Of a stretch of DNA of 9,361 nucleotides, positions 7,224 through 9,361 are shown piece by piece (position 1 is the first letter of the stretch; each line of letters starts with the position of its first letter). Source of the DNA: Alphaproteobacteria bacterium (lineage in GTDB: Bacteria; Pseudomonadota; Alphaproteobacteria; Micavibrionales; Micavibrionaceae). Location of the stretch: positions 1-9,361 of the forward strand of contig JAUILO010000100.1 of NCBI GenBank assembly GCA_030432775.1, in the 5' to 3' direction. Made by a program: the position numbers and the translations under genes. Under the pieces are notes generated by a model. It was not told the DNA's origin. It did no database searches and saw nothing but the letters and a program-made list of their open reading frames with translations.

Positions 7224-7249
7224 GAATCATTCAGACATTTGAATTATTC
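7224..7249. promoter_or_regulatory. Paired GAATNATTC motifs in the argB leader
   Basis: GAATCATTC (7224-7232) and GAATTATTC (7241-7249) are each palindromic and are 17 bp apart start to start. Further ATTC copies lie at 7203 and 7214. The motifs resemble ArgR half-sites (TGAAT/ATTCA), but the halves are separated by one base rather than four. They lie between the candidate promoter and the ribosome site. A regulatory role is an inference. Confidence 0.3.
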
Positions 7250-7269
7250 GGGGTTGGGGTGAGGTCAAG

Positions 7270-7275
7270 AGGAGG
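7270..7275 (+). promoter_or_regulatory. Strong Shine-Dalgarno deciding the argB TTG start
   Basis: AGGAGG five bases before the TTG at 7281. There is no in-frame ATG near the start; the nearby ATG inside the eighth codon region is out of frame. This fixes the TTG start. Confidence 0.75.
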
Positions 7276-7280
7276 TCATT

Positions 7281-8096
7281 TTGGATATTCAAAATATCAA
7301 TGCATATAAAGGACAGCGCGTTATAATAAAATGTGGTGGCGAAACCCTTGAAAATCCAGAGGCCTTGGTCAATGTGCTGGATCAGCTCGTGTTTTTAGCC
7401 TCTCACGGTGTTCAGCTTGCCCTTGTGCATGGTGGCGGCAGCCAAATTAAATTATGTGCAGAACAGCGTGGTATACCTGAAAGTAAGGTCAATGGCGTGC
7501 GCGTCACTTGTATCGATACGTTGGATGTTGTCGAAGAGGTAATGTCCGGCCTTAATCAAGAACTAGTGACCCAGTTGCTGGATAGAATTAATAACGCAGG
7601 TCTGCGCAGTAATATAGCTGTGCGCGGATTTGGCGCCTATGAATTCATAGAGGCTGTCCAGCAAACTGATTACGGCTATGTCGGTGAACCGAGCATGGTG
7701 CATGCTGAATATCTGATGAATAGTTTTGAAGCAGGAGAAATCGCCATCATACACCCGTTATGCCAAGATGAAACGGGGCAGAAATTAAATGTAAATGCGG
7801 ATTCTGTGGCCGGCGCAATTGGTCGTGCAGTACAGGCAAAACGTGTTGTGTTCTGTACGTCTGTCACAGGGGTTCTGGATCAGGACAAAAAACGTATCCA
7901 TACTTTAACGCCAGCGATCATTGATAATTTGGTCGATGAAGGAACGATTGAGGGTGGGATGGTGAAGAAGGTGCGTGAATGCGAAGCGTTGCTCGGGCAT
8001 GTTGATGGGGTATCTATTGTGGGCTCGGCGCAAACAAATAGCATTCTTGATGCGCTTGCGGGAACCTGTGCCGGTACGTTGATCACATCCATTTAG
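7281..8096 (+). CDS. argB: Acetylglutamate kinase, divergent member
   Basis: Amino acid kinase family enzyme that phosphorylates N-acetylglutamate with ATP, the first committed step before ArgC; cytoplasmic. The 271-residue protein starts at TTG behind AGGAGG. It retains the phosphate-binding lysine in IIKCGG (K17), the glycine loop HGGGSQI (50-56), the substrate arginine in GVRVT (R74), NVNADSVAGA with N172 and D174, TGVLD (196-200) and GGMVKKV with K230. It departs from common ArgB in having CGG for the usual YGG or LGG, and RGFGAYEF where most have a GLSGxDG loop. Only about 13 residues precede the first strand, so the long N-terminal helix of arginine-inhibited hexameric kinases seems absent, as in E. 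coli. The neighbouring argC and the kept catalytic residues favour ArgB over another amino acid kinase. It is divergent from argC and alone on its strand. Confidence 0.87.
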   Translation: MDIQNINAYKGQRVIIKCGGETLENPEALVNVLDQLVFLASHGVQLALVHGGGSQIKLCAEQRGIPESKVNGVRVTCIDTLDVVEEVMSGLNQELVTQLLDRINNAGLRSNIAVRGFGAYEFIEAVQQTDYGYVGEPSMVHAEYLMNSFEAGEIAIIHPLCQDETGQKLNVNADSVAGAIGRAVQAKRVVFCTSVTGVLDQDKKRIHTLTPAIIDNLVDEGTIEGGMVKKVRECEALLGHVDGVSIVGSAQTNSILDALAGTCAGTLITSI

Positions 8097-8143
8097 AATA
8101 AGTCAGAATAATGATAGGCACAGATTCTCTGTTTTGTCTTTAG

Positions 8144-8160
8144 AAGCGGTCAGCCGTTTT
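8144..8160 (+). terminator. Weak intrinsic terminator-like hairpin after argB
   Basis: AAGCGG (8144-8149) and CCGTTT (8154-8159) pair around a TCAG loop with one G-U wobble, followed by a short T-rich stretch (TTTTCCTT). It lies about 48 bases past the argB stop. The stem is short and the T-run is broken, so confidence is modest. Confidence 0.4.
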
Positions 8161-8208
8161 CCTTAATATCCAAGTTCAATTTACGTAGTATGATTGTACT
8201 CACGTTTT

Positions 8209-8235
8209 TTGAAAGAAATGAAAGTTTTTTATAAT
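8209..8235 (+). promoter_or_regulatory. Candidate upstream promoter of the PDC protein gene
   Basis: TTGAAA (8209-8214) and a perfect TATAAT (8230-8235) with a 15-base spacer. Transcription would begin near 8242, directly before the perfect inverted repeat, with a leader of about 265 bases. Confidence 0.4.
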
Positions 8236-8249
8236 CGCTACCGTTGTGT

Positions 8250-8273
8250 CAATTGTGCCGTATAGCACAATTG
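8250..8273. promoter_or_regulatory. Perfect 9-bp inverted repeat, operator or leader hairpin
   Basis: CAATTGTGC at 8250-8258 and its exact complement GCACAATTG at 8265-8273 flank six bases (CGTATA). It lies eight bases downstream of the predicted start from the TATAAT at 8230, and 12 bases upstream of a second TATAAT at 8286. It could be a dimer binding site or an RNA hairpin; no T-run follows, so a terminator is unlikely. Confidence 0.6.
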
Positions 8274-8454
8274 CTTACATTGATTTATAATGATCTCTAT
8301 GGTTTAGTTTCCGTGATTTTTATTGTTTTTTCAATGGTTAACATCAGTTTGATCTAATGCATCTACAGCGTTTCTTATAGCTTTAGGTTTAATGCATGGG
8401 TTGTAATCTTGCGAATATGCAACTGAAAAACGCAATGTTTTGTTAATGCTGGTA

Positions 8455-8463
8455 TGGTATAAA
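8455..8463 (+). promoter_or_regulatory. Extended -10 promoter element
   Basis: TGGTATAAA matches the TGn-TATAAT form of an extended -10 box. No clear -35 is present. Transcription would begin near 8470, leaving a leader of about 36 bases before the PDC protein gene. Confidence 0.4.
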
Positions 8464-8493
8464 AATATTCAAAGTTTTAATAGGAATAACCTC

Positions 8494-8499
8494 AAGGAG
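8494..8499 (+). promoter_or_regulatory. Shine-Dalgarno serving a GTG start and an overlapping ATG-TGA
   Basis: AAGGAG lies six bases before the GTG at 8506, which opens a protein with a clean signal peptide. An ATG at 8504-8506 shares its last base with that GTG and is followed at once by TGA (8507-8509). Confidence 0.65.
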
Positions 8500-8505
8500 A
8501 AACAT

Positions 8506-9081
8506 GTGAGAGATCTTTTTAAAATGGTTTTAGCGACAGTTGTTGCACTAGGTATTGCGTCGTCACTTAAAGTTGGTACAGCTCAAGCCGGTGAGTATGA
8601 CGAAGTTGCACAAATTGTGGTGAACGAAAAAATTAAACCATGGTTGAATAATCCGGCTGTTATTGCGGCGGTTAAGGCGCAAAATGAAGCCAATGCAGGT
8701 TTGACTCAAGCCGATATTGATGCTCTGGATTTAAAATGGCGCAGCGGTGATGAGGCTTTGATCTCAGGCGTTTTAAATAATGAGCTTTCTGTGTATTTAC
8801 AGGGGATCCGTGATCAGGGTGAAGGTCTGTATACAGAGATTTTCGTTATGGACAACAAAGGTCTTAATGTAGGCCAGAGCGATAAAACATCTGATTATTG
8901 GCAAGGTGATGAAGCCAAATGGACAGAAGTCTATCCGGCCGGCGCAGATGTTATTCATTTATCCGATGTTGAGGAAGATGAATCCTCACAAACTTTCCAG
9001 ATGCAAATTAGTCTTCCCATTGTTGATGGCAGCGAAGTGATTGGCGCTGTCACAGTCGGCGTGAACGCAGACATGCTATAA
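8506..9081 (+). CDS. Secreted PDC/Cache-like sensor domain protein
   Basis: A 191-residue protein with a signal peptide: basic start (MRDLFK), hydrophobic core (about residues 7-23) and a signal peptidase I type site after TAQA (28/29), so periplasmic location is likely. The mature part starts with helices (30-105) and ends in a PDC-like fold. The block VMDNKGLNVGQSDKTSDYWQ (114-133) and the strand pair QISLPIVDG and VIGAVTVGVNADML (168-191) are typical of the PAS-like extracellular domains found in chemoreceptors and histidine kinases. Here the domain is free-standing, with no membrane helix or signalling module. The likely role is ligand sensing or binding, perhaps with the membrane protein encoded next. 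The GTG start is favoured by its Shine-Dalgarno and the signal peptide; the ligand is unknown. A longer frame from a TTG at 8440 would bury the signal peptide and is rejected. Confidence 0.8.
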   Translation: MRDLFKMVLATVVALGIASSLKVGTAQAGEYDEVAQIVVNEKIKPWLNNPAVIAAVKAQNEANAGLTQADIDALDLKWRSGDEALISGVLNNELSVYLQGIRDQGEGLYTEIFVMDNKGLNVGQSDKTSDYWQGDEAKWTEVYPAGADVIHLSDVEEDESSQTFQMQISLPIVDGSEVIGAVTVGVNADML

Positions 9082-9087
9082 ATTTTT

Positions 9088-9127
9088 AGGCGTGCTTCTA
9101 TTGTAAAAGTGGGGGTACGTCTTTTTT
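9088..9127 (+). terminator. Intrinsic terminator-like hairpin after the PDC protein gene
   Basis: AGGCGTGC (9088-9095) can pair with GTACGTCT (9115-9122), using two G-U wobbles, across a 19-base loop, and the stem runs into a T-run ending at 9127. It begins six bases after the stop codon. The large loop and wobbles lower confidence. It would separate or attenuate transcription toward the membrane protein. Confidence 0.45.
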
Positions 9128-9138
9128 GTGTCCGAGTA

Positions 9139-9197
9139 TGAATAGCGCCCGCAAGGGGCTGTTTAGCCGCAAAGGGTTATCTATAGGGAAATCTATA
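9139..9197 (+). ncRNA. Structured leader with two GNRA-capped hairpins
   Basis: Hairpin one: bases 9139-9150 pair with 9155-9165 in an 11-bp stem with one bulged G (9147), capped by GCAA. Hairpin two: TATAGG (9182-9187) pairs with TCTATA (9192-9197), capped by GAAA. Alternative pairings exist: GGCT/AGCC (9157-9160 with 9165-9168) competes with the first and GTTAT/ATAAC (9176-9180 with 9195-9199) with the second. The element ends about 15 bases before the next start codon. I do not recognise a known riboswitch family; a cis-regulatory RNA is an inference. Confidence 0.4.
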
Positions 9198-9212
9198 ACG
9201 GGGTAAAACAGA

Positions 9213-9361
9213 ATGTTTAAAAAATCAATTTCATTGAGAATAGTGTCATCGGTAACCTTATGCCTAGTTGTAGGTATGGCGACGGTTATTACGGTGCAAA
9301 GCACTCTGACCTCCCGGTTTGTGACAGCCGAAATAAATAAGGAATATGAAGTTGAAACCGT
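9213..9361 (+). CDS. Membrane sensor protein, probably chemoreceptor, N-terminal fragment
   Basis: The frame is open from the ATG to the window edge, giving 49 whole codons. It begins MFKKSISLRI, with two lysines and an arginine, followed by one hydrophobic segment at about residues 10-28 (IVSSVTLCLVVGMATVITV) and then a polar stretch (QSTLTSRFVTAEINKEYEVE) that would be periplasmic. This basic-helix-polar start is typical of methyl-accepting chemotaxis proteins and membrane histidine kinases, and the upstream free-standing PDC protein fits that context. No signalling domain is in the window, so the class cannot be fixed. The ribosome site is weak (GGGG nine bases upstream). It is on the same strand as the PDC protein gene, 131 bases downstream, with a terminator-like hairpin and a structured leader between them. 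Confidence 0.6.
   Translation, partial: MFKKSISLRIVSSVTLCLVVGMATVITVQSTLTSRFVTAEINKEYEVET

Larger units (their letters stand above)
8097..8505. other. 409-bp non-coding region between argB and the PDC protein gene
   Basis: AT-rich, with no convincing open frame on either strand. It holds, in order, a weak terminator-like hairpin after argB, a TTGAAA/TATAAT pair, a perfect 9-bp inverted repeat, a second isolated TATAAT (8286-8291), and an extended -10 element with a Shine-Dalgarno just before the PDC protein gene. No tRNA-like cloverleaf was seen. Confidence 0.6.

Noticed and set aside
6969..7262. Plus-strand 97-residue frame across the argC/argB intergenic region
   Set aside because: Partly antisense to argC and running through the argB promoter and leader; no ribosome site.
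8398..8412. Sigma54-like GG-N10-GC (GGTTGTAATCTTGC)
   Set aside because: Spacing fits and TTGC is present, but the -24 half (TGGCAC) is poorly matched; not enough to call.
8440..8505. N-terminal extension of the PDC protein from TTG at 8440
   Set aside because: It would run through the extended -10 and the Shine-Dalgarno and place the signal peptide internally.
9139..9212. c-di-GMP class I riboswitch before the sensor gene
   Set aside because: A GAAA-capped stem and CGCAAAG-like strings recall it, but the conserved core and second domain do not fit in the space before the start codon.

Overview
The window holds most of an arginine biosynthesis cluster, followed by the start of a sensory/chemotaxis-like locus. 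The proteins are typical of Pseudomonadota. The DNA is fairly AT-rich and several starts are non-ATG (two TTG, one GTG). An alphaproteobacterium is possible, given the flavour of ArgF and of the secreted PDC-type sensor, but this is an inference and no rRNA or other phylogenetic marker is present.

Layout. Bases 1-5196, minus strand, read from right to left: argD, argF (start overlaps the argD stop as TAATG), argG, a two-helix membrane protein with a charged tail, and argH, which is cut by the left edge. Spacings are short, so this is probably one transcription unit (argDFG-hyp-argH). Bases 5197-5989 contain a divergently transcribed small gene for a 115-residue glycine-rich hydrophobic protein. 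It has its own clear promoter, and a TATA-rich tandem repeat with a 9/18-bp period starts on its stop codon. Bases 5990-7006, minus strand: argC. Bases 7281-8096, plus strand: argB, divergent from argC across a 274-bp regulatory region. Bases 8097-8505 are non-coding, with candidate promoters and a perfect 9-bp inverted repeat. Bases 8506-9081: a secreted protein that resembles a free-standing PDC/Cache sensor domain. After a terminator-like hairpin and a structured leader, a membrane protein begins at 9213, probably a chemoreceptor or other sensor, cut by the right edge.

Function. ArgB (kinase), ArgC (reductase) and ArgD (aminotransferase) convert N-acetylglutamate to N-acetylornithine. ArgF, ArgG and ArgH convert ornithine to citrulline, argininosuccinate and arginine. 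The first step (argA or argJ) and the deacetylation step (argE or argJ) are not in the window. The D-F-G-H order recalls the argBDFGH arrangement of some bacteria, with argB displaced and inverted. The least explained parts are the small gene with its repeat between argC and argD, the divergent argC/argB control region, and the leaders of the two sensory genes.
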